Positions 1 to 5,586 of a DNA stretch of 9,445 nt are shown here, piece after piece. The DNA is from Rhodobacteraceae bacterium UBA2553. GTDB lineage: Bacteria; Pseudomonadota; Alphaproteobacteria; Rhodobacterales; Rhodobacteraceae. The DNA is taken from the NCBI GenBank assembly GCA_002340515.1, contig DDMF01000051.1:3424-12868 (forward strand). The letters are read 5' to 3'. A program made the translations under genes and the position numbers. A model generated the notes under the pieces. The model saw only the letters and a program-made list of their open reading frames with translations, had not been told where the DNA came from and made no database searches. Within the stretch, counting starts at the first letter, position 1, and the number at the start of each line of letters is the position of its first letter.

Positions 1-1290
1 CCGCCCGTGGCCAGCGATGATGATATTGGCGTGGCTGTCGATTTCATCGGCGTCCTGTTCTTGCTGACGCACATATCGCGGAGCAATGACGCGGTCGTAA
101 AGGATGAACAGCACCGGGGTCAGCAGCATGGAAAGCGCGACCACCAACAAGAGCAGGCTTGCCACCTCCTCCGGGATCACCGCATTGGCAACAGTATAGG
201 AAATCAGCACAAATCCGAACTCACCCGCCTGCGCCATGCCCAGACCAAACAGCCATTTGTCGCCGCCAGATAGGTTAAAGAGGCGCGACAGGATCAGCAA
301 AACCGCCGATTTCATCACGATCAGCCCCAGGGTCAGCCCGATGATCAGGCCGAGGTTGTCCCAGAGAAGCGCAAAGTCGATGCTGGCGCCCACGGTGATG
401 AAGAAGATGCCGAGGAAAATGCCGCGAAACGGGTCGATGTCGCTTTCCAGCTCGTGACGAAATTCATTACCAGCCATGACGACACCGGCCAGAAAAGTGC
501 CCAGCGCGGGCGACAGCCCCACCATGGTCATCAAAAGCGCGATGCCCAGCACCATCATTAGGGCTGTGGTGACAAAGAGTTCACGCAGGCGGGCGCGCGC
601 CACAAAGCGAAAAATCGGCCCGGTCAGATAGGTGCCCGCGACGATCACGCCCGCGATGGCCGCCAAGGTCACCGCGCCATGTTGCCAGCTGTTCAGCCCG
701 GCCACCAGATCCAGCGTCAGCCCACCCCCGTGGCTGTCATGTTCCGCGCCATGGGACATGGCGTCCATCAATTCCGGCAGCGCCAAAAGTGGCAAAAGCG
801 CCAGCATCGGGATCACCGCGATGTCCTGAAACAGCAGCACAGCAAAGCTGGTCTGGCCGCCGTCACTGCGCAAAAGCCCTTTTTCCTTAAGGGTTTGGTT
901 CACAATCGCGGTGGAGGACAGTGCGAAGATCAACCCGATCGCCAAGGACACGGTCCAGGGTTCACCAAACGCCATCGCGACCCCCATCACCAGCGCCGTG
1001 GTTACGCCCACCTGCAAACCGCCCAGCACAAAGATGCGCCCACGCAATTGCCATAGCGATTTGGGGTTCATCTCAAGCCCGACGATAAAGAGCATCATCA
1101 CCACGCCAAACTCGGCAAAATGTTGAAGCGACACCACATCCGCACCCGCCCAGCGCAACACCGGGCTGATCGCAATGCCCGCGATGAGATAGCCCAGCAC
1201 AGAGCCCAACCCAAAGCGTGCCGCAATCGGCACCGCAATCACGCCCGCCAAAAACAGGGTGAAAGTGATCAACATAAATTCAGCAGTCAT
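1..1290 (-). CDS. KefB/KefC-type cation:proton antiporter (CPA2 family), C-terminus off the window
   Basis: This is an inner-membrane monovalent cation/H+ antiporter of the CPA2 family, probably exchanging K+ (or Na+) for H+. The 430 visible residues from the ATG at 1290 form a near-continuous series of hydrophobic segments (PF00999-type domain). They include LSSTAIV (about 124-130), FQDIAVIP (154-161) and a long stretch around 270-311 containing FLAGVVMAGNEFRHELESD, which resembles KefB/KefC. At the left edge the protein reaches NIIIAGHGR, the first strand and glycine turn of a TrkA-N (RCK) nucleotide-binding domain, so a regulatory C-terminal domain should follow outside the window. A GAGGAAA ribosome site (1297-1303) lies 6 bases before the start. 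A histidine-rich loop (HGAEHDSHGGG, about 180-190) interrupts the membrane domain. The exact ion and any glutathione control cannot be read from sequence. The family call is firm, the subtype less so. Confidence 0.92.
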   Translation of the reverse strand, partial: MTAEFMLITFTLFLAGVIAVPIAARFGLGSVLGYLIAGIAISPVLRWAGADVVSLQHFAEFGVVMMLFIVGLEMNPKSLWQLRGRIFVLGGLQVGVTTALVMGVAMAFGEPWTVSLAIGLIFALSSTAIVNQTLKEKGLLRSDGGQTSFAVLLFQDIAVIPMLALLPLLALPELMDAMSHGAEHDSHGGGLTLDLVAGLNSWQHGAVTLAAIAGVIVAGTYLTGPIFRFVARARLRELFVTTALMMVLGIALLMTMVGLSPALGTFLAGVVMAGNEFRHELESDIDPFRGIFLGIFFITVGASIDFALLWDNLGLIIGLTLGLIVMKSAVLLILSRLFNLSGGDKWLFGLGMAQAGEFGFVLISYTVANAVIPEEVASLLLLVVALSMLLTPVLFILYDRVIAPRYVRQQEQDADEIDSHANIIIAGHGR

Positions 1291-1398
1291 CGCGCGTTTC
1301 CTCATTCACTCTGAGCAGGTTAACGCAGAGTGAGAGATTCGCCTCAAGGCTTTAGCTCACAGAAGTTTTGCTTTTGCAGGGTGGTCGCCACCGCATTC

Positions 1399-1424
1399 CA
1401 ACGTTAGTAATGGGGCAACGTTAG
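1399..1424. repeat. 9-bp direct repeat CAACGTTAG in the divergent intergenic region
   Basis: CAACGTTAG occurs twice (1399-1407 and 1416-1424), with starts 17 bases apart. Each copy contains the palindrome AACGTT. It lies in the 148-bp gap between the antiporter and the acyltransferase pseudogene, 14 bases before the latter's first ATG. It could be a paired operator or part of a promoter. No regulator is identified, and chance cannot be excluded. Confidence 0.35.
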
Positions 1425-1438
1425 GATGCAGCACCGAT

Positions 1439-2418
1439 ATGACCCATCCATTTTTTCTGAAACACACAATACGCCCTTTGAAGATGCCAACAAATCCCCA
1501 CTCTTTGCGCACAGGCCTTTTTGATGTCGCACGCGGCGCTTTGATCTTATTGGTCGTTTGGGGACACCTGCTGGAAAGTCAGGGGTTTAACAACGTCGTG
1601 TATTTTTGGATCTACATGTTTCATATTCCGGCATTTGCGATGGTCAGCGGAGTTTTTGCCAAAGCCACCTTACCCCTGCTGATCTGCTCAGCATTGTACG
1701 GCGGCTTCTGATCCCGTTCTTCCTGTTTCAAATCATTTATTATCTGATTATGTCAAATCTGTATCCAGATCGCGTGATCGGGCCGCTTACTCCGGTATGG
1801 CTTCTTTGGTTTTTATTCAGTCTGACCGTATGGAAATTGGTCCTACCTTTGGTGCGAAGGCTGCCTTACTCATTTCCCTTATCTGTTCTTGTTGCCACCG
1901 GGATTGGTTACGTCAACAGCATCGGCCCGGAATTCAGCCTTTCGCGGACATTGGTATTTTTCCCAGCCTTCCTATTTGGCCATATGTTTGCCAATCGAAT
2001 TCCAGAGATTGTCCGCACGCATCGTTCAAGGCTCATTGCGATATTCATCGCCTTAAGCTTGGCCACCCCGCTACTGAGAGACGCCACAGATGTAACGTGG
2101 CTGTGGGGCTCTTTGCCGTATTCATATTTGTCACACCAAGTCCCGGAAATTCTGGTTCGATTGGGCACAATTATGGTGGGGATCACCATGTCGCTCGGGT
2201 TCTTAGCAATTTTGCCAACAACATCGTATTTTCTTAATTCCCTTGGTCAAAAGACGCTTCCTCTCTATCTGTTGCACGGGCTTCCCGTCCTCCTATTTTA
2301 GTACATTGACCCACAGTTGCCTACGTGGGGCTTTCTGTTGGTCACCATCGCCCTGACCGGAGCCATCGCCAGCTCCATCCTGTCCCTTACAAACAAGCCC
2401 ATCTTTCGTTTGTTATAG
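1439..2418 (+). pseudogene. Membrane acyltransferase (acyltransferase-3 / fucose 4-O-acetylase-like), broken by a frameshift and a stop
   Basis: The intact ancestor would be a multi-pass membrane enzyme transferring acetyl or acyl groups to sugars of surface polysaccharide. The N-terminal part (1439 to about 1669) carries FDVARGALILLVVWGHLLE and FHIPAFAMVSG, typical of the first helices of acyltransferase-3 proteins, with the conserved His after the first helix. After AKAT (codons 75-77) the frame runs to a stop at 1709-1711. Homology continues one base off as LTPADLLSIVRRLLIPFF, consistent with loss of one base near 1667-1671. About eight more hydrophobic segments follow, up to LPLYLLHGLPVLLF. 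There TAG at 2299-2301 (a CAG-to-TAG change would explain it) interrupts the frame, which then stays open for 38 codons to TAG at 2416-2418. The reconstructed length, about 326 residues, suits the family. Base composition seems more AT-rich than the neighbours, so transfer is possible. Starting at ATG 1439 or 1484 is undecided. Sequencing error is the main alternative. Confidence 0.82.
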
Positions 2419-2478
2419 CCAAGAAAAGCTGGCTAATTCATCGGTTCACATCCCAACACGTCTTGCGATAAGCGCCCC

Positions 2479-2507
2479 TTGATCCGCCGCCGCCCTTGGC
2501 CTATACA
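2479..2507 (+). promoter_or_regulatory. Predicted sigma70-type promoter for rplS-rpmE
   Basis: TTGATC (2479-2484) and TATACA (2502-2507) are separated by exactly 17 bases, a good match to the housekeeping -35/-10 pattern. Transcription would start near 2513-2515. The promoter sits downstream of the dead acyltransferase, so rplS need not depend on read-through from further upstream. Confidence 0.6.
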
Positions 2508-2513
2508 CCGCCT

Positions 2514-2725
2514 GTCCGCCACTCATCCGAGTCGCGCGGGCCTGTGCAGGTATGGGGCCACGTTCTTTCCGTGGGACAAACTCACCCGTTCAGACACCAA
2601 AGAAACGATGAATGACCCTCTGGCGGGCGCGCCCTTTTAAAGACCGCGCGGACCCGATGAAGACACAGAGCTCTTATACGTCACCAACTTTGCGGACCAA
2701 CCGCAAGCTAGATAGGAGTGATCAG
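2514..2725 (+). promoter_or_regulatory. Long 5' leader of rplS with hairpins and a tiny ORF
   Basis: If the promoter at 2479-2507 is used, rplS has about 210 nt of leader. It holds a short hairpin (CCACG 2558-2562 with CGTGG 2570-2574, loop of 7), a perfect 10-bp palindrome GGGCGCGCCC (2625-2634) followed directly by TTTT, and a 10-codon ORF (MNDPLAGAPF, 2608-2640) that spans that palindrome. These could form an attenuator or a site for feedback by a ribosomal protein. I know of no described leader of this form in this group, so the role is inference. No other gene is seen in 2419-2725. Confidence 0.35.
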
Positions 2726-3100
2726 ATGAACCTGATCCAAACACTCGAAGCGGAACAAATCGCTTCATTGGGGAAAGACATCCCCGATTTTAAGGCCGGC
2801 GATACCATTCGCGTAGGCTTTAAGGTGACCGAAGGCACACGTACCCGTGTGCAGAACTATGAAGGTGTTTGCATTGGCCGGAACAACGGCAAAGGCATCG
2901 CTGGCTCGTTCACCGTTCGCAAAATTTCATTTGGTGAAGGTGTGGAACGTGTGTTCCCGCTGTTCTCGACCAACATCGAAAGCATCGAAGTTGTTCGCCG
3001 TGGCCGTGTGCGCCGCGCCAAACTGTATTATCTGCGTGCCCGTCGCGGTAAATCCGCACGTATCGCCGAAGATACAACTTACAAACCCAAAAAAGCCTAA
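2726..3100 (+). CDS. rplS: Large ribosomal subunit protein bL19
   Basis: bL19 is a 50S protein located at the interface with the 30S subunit. The 124-residue product matches the family end to end: MNLIQTLEAEQI at the start, the central DFKAGDTIRVGFKVTEGTR and VQNYEGVCIGR block, and the basic SIEVVRRGRVRRAKLYYLR tail. The ATG at 2726 is chosen because AGGAG (2714-2718) lies 7 bases upstream and the encoded N-terminus is canonical. In-frame codons further upstream give no family-like extension. rpmE follows after 11 bases, and its ribosome site overlaps the rplS stop codon, so the two are surely co-transcribed. In many bacteria trmD precedes rplS. Here the upstream neighbour is a decayed acyltransferase, and the operon has its own apparent promoter. 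Confidence 0.98.
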   Translation: MNLIQTLEAEQIASLGKDIPDFKAGDTIRVGFKVTEGTRTRVQNYEGVCIGRNNGKGIAGSFTVRKISFGEGVERVFPLFSTNIESIEVVRRGRVRRAKLYYLRARRGKSARIAEDTTYKPKKA

Positions 3101-3111
3101 GGAGCGTCGTT

Positions 3112-3333
3112 ATGAAAAAGGATATCCATCCCGATTACCACATCATCGACGTGAAAATGACCGACGGTACGGTCTTTCAGATGAAATCGACCTGGGGCAA
3201 AGAAGGCGACCAAATGGCGCTGGACATCGACCCCTCTGTGCACCCTGCATGGAACGGCGGCAGCTCGCGTCTTATGGATACTGGCGGCCGTGTGTCGAAG
3301 TTCAAATCGAAATACGAAGGTTTTGGTTTCTAA
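3112..3333 (+). CDS. rpmE: Large ribosomal subunit protein bL31 (cysteine-free form)
   Basis: bL31 is a small 50S protein that helps bridge the subunits. The 73-residue product begins MKKDIHPDYH and contains TFG-like family features: a conserved DIDPSVHPAW segment and a C-terminal GGRVSKFKSKYEGFGF. It has no cysteine at all, so it lacks the four-Cys zinc site of the C+ form of bL31 and should be zinc-independent. This form is, to my knowledge, usual in Rhodobacteraceae. AAGGAG (3099-3104) overlaps the rplS stop and lies 7 bases before the ATG. It is the last gene of the operon and is followed by a strong terminator. Confidence 0.97.
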   Translation: MKKDIHPDYHIIDVKMTDGTVFQMKSTWGKEGDQMALDIDPSVHPAWNGGSSRLMDTGGRVSKFKSKYEGFGF

Positions 3334-3354
3334 GCCATGCCTCTTTCGAAAAAG

Positions 3355-3386
3355 AAACGCCGTCCCTTGGGGCGGCGTTTTTGTTT
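3355..3386 (+). terminator. Rho-independent terminator of rplS-rpmE, probably bidirectional
   Basis: AAACGCCGTCC and GGGCGGCGTTT pair over 11 bp (one G:T pair) around a CTTG loop, followed by a T-rich tail (TTTTTGTTT). Read on the minus strand, the same stem is followed by CTTTTTC, so it can also end transcription of the convergent Lin0512 pair. Confidence 0.9.
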
Positions 3387-3432
3387 GGGGAGCGCGCGCT
3401 GACTTGCTGTCCGTTGCCGAACTCACCTTAGC

Positions 3433-3798
3433 CTATTGCGCCGCGACATTCCGATACCGCCCCGAAAGATCCGGCAAATACGCCTCAATCGCCGCCGTTG
3501 CGACCACATGGATCTGATCGCCGGAGTGTGTGTTCATCCCGCCCTTCACGGCGCGGACTTCGGCGCGGCCTCGGGGCAGTGTGGCTTGGACAGCGCCCAC
3601 ATCCACTTTGTCAGGTTCCGCCACCCCAATGGTCACCGCCACGCGCATGTCTTGGTGGTCGAGCCCCAAAGTGGAAAACAGCGTGATGGACGAATGATGC
3701 AGCGCGTCCTGCACCGCGCGGCACGCGGCTTTGGTGTAATCCTGACCGTAAAGGTCATTGCCCATGCCCATCTCCAGGATCATGCGTTTCTCGCTCAT
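3433..3798 (-). CDS. Lin0512 family protein, second gene of a tandem pair
   Basis: This encodes a 121-residue cytosolic protein that I assign to the uncharacterised Lin0512 family (PF09585/TIGR02058, recalled, not searched). The N-terminal strand MILEMGMGNDLYGQDYTKAA matches the family start. The family's near-invariant motif, as I remember it, is GxGxDxHG. Here it reads GMGNDLYG, with Asp kept and His replaced by Tyr. A helix (AACRAVQDALHHSSI), a VAVTIGVAEPDKVDV segment, a KGGMNTHSGDQIHVVATAAIEAYL segment and a short tail follow. There is no signal peptide or membrane segment. Its ATG overlaps the stop of the upstream paralogue by 4 bases (ATGA at 3795-3798), so translation is likely coupled and the two products may form a complex. 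It converges on the rpmE terminator. The biochemical function is unknown. Confidence 0.85.
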   Translation of the reverse strand: MSEKRMILEMGMGNDLYGQDYTKAACRAVQDALHHSSITLFSTLGLDHQDMRVAVTIGVAEPDKVDVGAVQATLPRGRAEVRAVKGGMNTHSGDQIHVVATAAIEAYLPDLSGRYRNVAAQ

Positions 3799-4142
3799 GC
3801 CACTTCCTCCAGATCAAAGGACACAGCGATGGCGGCATTGGCGATCACAGTGTGCCCGCCCGTTTGCTTCGGCACATCCAGCCCGCCATGTGCCACGGAG
3901 ATCACAACCTGACCATAGGGGAAAATCGCAGCAAGTTCAGCGACATCCACCGCATCCGGGTTCTGCACGGCAATCTCTACATCCACCAACATGGCCTCTT
4001 TCTCAAAGCCAAAAAGCTCGGCCATATTCACCGAATTGTGCCAAAGCGCGTCACGTATAGCGCGCGCCGCCGCCTCGGTGTAATCCCTCCGGCGCAGCGA
4101 CGTGCCCATGCCAAATTCCACCAACACTCGTTTTTTCGCCAT
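3795..4142 (-). CDS. Lin0512 family protein, first gene of a tandem pair, with degenerate motif
   Basis: This encodes a 115-residue protein that aligns along its whole length with the next gene. VEFGMGTSLRRRDYTEAAARAIRDA matches EMGMGNDLYGQDYTKAACRAVQDA, and AHGGLDVPKQTGGHTVIANAAIAV matches KGGMNTHSGDQIHVVATAAIEA. The two are clear paralogues. Where the family is expected to show GxGxDxHG, this copy has GMGTSLRR, so the Asp, His and last Gly are all replaced. I chose the ATG at 4142 because a GGGGA ribosome site lies just upstream and MAKKRVLVEFG matches the paralogue's start. An open frame to 4232 adds unrelated residues. It overlaps the downstream gene by 4 bases and diverges from mipZ. Function is unknown. 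It may be a structural partner that has lost an active or binding site. Confidence 0.85.
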   Translation of the reverse strand: MAKKRVLVEFGMGTSLRRRDYTEAAARAIRDALWHNSVNMAELFGFEKEAMLVDVEIAVQNPDAVDVAELAAIFPYGQVVISVAHGGLDVPKQTGGHTVIANAAIAVSFDLEEVA

Positions 4143-4192
4143 GAGATTCCCCTTTTTCATGCAAAATGAACCCAAACACCCGCCCAAGCATA

Positions 4193-4228
4193 GGGCCAAT
4201 TCAAGGGGACGGGGGGGATAATTGGCCC
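4193..4228. promoter_or_regulatory. 9-bp inverted repeat between the Lin0512 pair and mipZ
   Basis: GGGCCAATT (4193-4201) and AATTGGCCC (4220-4228) are perfect inverted copies with an 18-base spacer that contains a run of seven Gs. The repeat lies in the 175-bp divergent promoter region and could be an operator serving both directions. A possible mipZ -10 element, TATAGT, is at 4264-4269, without a convincing -35. Confidence 0.4.
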
Positions 4229-4317
4229 GCATTCACCCTCTTCCCCCTGACAGATAACGGTTTTATAGTCACCTCACCTGATAGGCTGCAAAAACATAAC
4301 AACCGGGGATAACAGGC

Positions 4318-5130
4318 TTGGCACATATTATTGTTGTGGGGAATGAAAAGGGCGGCGCGGGCAAGTCCACGGTGTCGATGCATGTGGCCACGGCCCTTGC
4401 GCGGCTGGGCAAAAGCGTTGGGGTTTTGGATCTGGATCTGCGCCAGAAAACCTTTGGGCGGTACATGGAAAACCGCCGGGTGACGATGGAAAAGGCGGGC
4501 ATTGAACTGCCGACGCCGCATTATCAAGAGCTGCCCGAAATTGATCAATCGATCCTGAAACCCGGCGAAAACCCTTTTGATCGGCGCCTGTCAGAGGCGG
4601 TCACCGGCATGGAGGCGGACCGTGATTTCATCGTGATCGACTGTCCCGGATCGCACACGCGCCTGAGCCAGGTGGCCCATTCGCTGGCGGACACATTGGT
4701 CACACCACTCAACGACAGTTTTGTCGATTTCGACCTGTTGGCCCATGTGGATCCGGATAGCGGCAAAATCACCGGGCCATCGGTTTATTCCGAAATGGTT
4801 TGGAACGCGCGGCAATTGCGCGCGCAGGCCGGGCTGAAACCGATCGACTGGGTGATTGTGCGCAACCGTCTTGGCGCGCAGATGATGCACAACAAGAAAA
4901 AGATGGGCCAGGCGGTGGATGATCTGTCAAAACGCATCGGCTTTCGCGTCGCGCCGGGGTTTAACGAGCGGGTGATTTTCCGCGAGCTGTTCCCGCGTGG
5001 CCTGACCCTGTTGGATCTCAAGGATGTGGGTGTCGTGGGGCAAATGAACATCTCAAACGTCGCGGCCCGTCAGGAATTGCGCGAGCTTTTGAAGGCGCTC
5101 AATCTGCCGGGTGTTGAGGTGCGGATCTGA
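4318..5130 (+). CDS. mipZ: MipZ-type division-plane positioning ATPase (ParA/MinD superfamily)
   Basis: In Caulobacter, MipZ binds ParB at the poles and blocks FtsZ assembly there, restricting division to midcell. This 270-residue protein has the deviant Walker A KGGAGKST (residues 11-18), the A' segment LDLDLRQKTFGRYMENR (about 37-53) that is characteristic of MipZ rather than ordinary ParA, and a Walker B-like FIVIDCPGSHTRLS (about 104-116). VTPLNDSFVDFDLLA follows, also typical of MipZ. Length fits the family. The start is a TTG at 4318: GGGGA (4305-4309) sits 8 bases before it, and the next ATG would cut off the Walker A loop. No parA/parB pair is nearby. The gene ends in a region with two large palindromes and no U-tract terminator. 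The call is secure. The exact cellular role in this organism is inferred. Confidence 0.93.
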   Translation: MAHIIVVGNEKGGAGKSTVSMHVATALARLGKSVGVLDLDLRQKTFGRYMENRRVTMEKAGIELPTPHYQELPEIDQSILKPGENPFDRRLSEAVTGMEADRDFIVIDCPGSHTRLSQVAHSLADTLVTPLNDSFVDFDLLAHVDPDSGKITGPSVYSEMVWNARQLRAQAGLKPIDWVIVRNRLGAQMMHNKKKMGQAVDDLSKRIGFRVAPGFNERVIFRELFPRGLTLLDLKDVGVVGQMNISNVAARQELRELLKALNLPGVEVRI

Positions 5131-5190
5131 TCCGCATCCTGCGCATTCTGGCACCTTTCGCACCGTATTCTCTACGTCCCTGATATTAAA

Positions 5191-5231
5191 GCGTTTCGGT
5201 TTTAACCTGACACAGGGGAAAACCGAAACGC
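5191..5231. repeat. Palindromic element 1: 13-bp perfect inverted repeat
   Basis: GCGTTTCGGTTTT (5191-5203) and AAAACCGAAACGC (5219-5231) are perfect inverted copies around a 15-base centre that reads AACCTGACACAGGGG. It lies 60 bases past the mipZ stop. No U tract follows on the plus strand, so a simple terminator is unlikely. It is related to the element at 5255-5297. Confidence 0.8.
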
Positions 5232-5245
5232 GGTAAGAGGTATCA

Positions 5246-5359
5246 ATGTCGTGGGCGTTTCGGGATAAACATGTGTCTCAGGTTTACCCCGAAACGCTTA
5301 AAGAGATGAAAGCGGCACCTGACGCGCGACTTTTTGCCAGGTATCGCCCTGCTGGTTAA
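5246..5359 (+). CDS. Possible 37-residue small protein
   Basis: An ATG at 5246 is preceded by TAAGAGG with 5 bases between, a fair ribosome site. It opens a 37-codon frame starting MSWAFRDKHVSQVYPETLKE and ending ARYRPAG before TAA at 5357-5359. The product would be charged and soluble, with no membrane segment. The frame contains the whole palindrome 5255-5297, and its stop codon falls inside the CtrA-like site, so it may be a chance frame in a regulatory region. I recognise no family. It would be real only if conserved at protein level in relatives. Confidence 0.25.
   Translation: MSWAFRDKHVSQVYPETLKEMKAAPDARLFARYRPAG
5255..5297. repeat. Palindromic element 2: 16-bp inverted repeat, one mismatch
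   Basis: GCGTTTCGGGATAAAC (5255-5270) and GTTTACCCCGAAACGC (5282-5297) pair with a single mismatch around an 11-base centre. Read on the minus strand, the element shares GCGTTTCGG, AAC and CTGA-ACA with element 1 read on the plus strand, so the two are homologous units in opposite orientation with centres about 65 bp apart. Possible roles are a small dispersed intergenic repeat, a regulator site or an RNA hairpin. Confidence 0.75.
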
Positions 5360-5370
5360 GGCCCGGTTAA
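5356..5370 (+). promoter_or_regulatory. CtrA-type full site TTAA-N7-TTAA
   Basis: TTAA at 5356-5359 and TTAA at 5367-5370 are exactly 7 bases apart, as in the alphaproteobacterial CtrA consensus. The half sites extend to a perfect direct repeat GGTTAAG (5354-5360 and 5365-5371) with an 11-base period, about one helical turn. The second half ends 24 bases before the ATG of the ribbon-helix-helix gene, placing it where a CtrA site could overlap a -35 element. The match is to a short pattern, so a chance occurrence is possible. Confidence 0.45.
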
Positions 5371-5394
5371 GAACTCTGCGCGCATGCTGCTCTT

Positions 5395-5586
5395 ATGGCT
5401 CAGGTAACCTTAAGAGTGGAACTTCCACTGGAAACATTGGTGAAACTCAAACACACCGCCGACGCGCGCGGCGTTTCTGTCAACCGTTTCATCCAAGAAA
5501 AGCTAGAGGCGGTGGTCCTGTCAGACCTGCCGCCTTATCAGCCAAAGGATCTGACCTCACGCCCACTTACCAAGGCCGCCAGTTAA
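5395..5586 (+). CDS. Small ribbon-helix-helix DNA-binding protein (CopG/Arc-like)
   Basis: The 63-residue product has the layout of a ribbon-helix-helix repressor. A short strand VTLRVEL (about 4-10) is followed by a helix starting at the proline (PLETLVKLKHTADARG, 11-26) and then by VSVNRFIQEKLEAVV (27-41), where the S-N-R-F-I pattern is typical of the second helix. The proline-rich C-terminus (PPYQPKD) looks unstructured. Such proteins bind DNA as dimers and are often antitoxins or autorepressors. No toxin gene is adjacent, and downstream is the end of a convergent gene, so this copy is an orphan. No clear ribosome site precedes ATG 5395 and an in-frame TAA at 5368 rules out a longer form. 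A CtrA-like site and two palindromes lie upstream. Its last 20 bases overlap the convergent gene. Family assignment is by pattern only. Confidence 0.62.
   Translation: MAQVTLRVELPLETLVKLKHTADARGVSVNRFIQEKLEAVVLSDLPPYQPKDLTSRPLTKAAS

Noticed and set aside
1..1290. Several plus-strand open frames antisense to the antiporter.
   Set aside because: The minus-strand frame is continuous, strongly hydrophobic and family-like over 430 codons. The others are shadows.
2612..2725. In-frame upstream extension of rplS.
   Set aside because: bL19 starts at MNLIQ in relatives, and AGGAG sits at the right distance from 2726. The extra residues look like translated leader.
4143..4232. 30-residue N-terminal extension of the first Lin0512 gene.
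   Set aside because: The paralogue and the family start at the strand matching MAKKRVLVEFG. The extension lies in the divergent promoter region with the inverted repeat.
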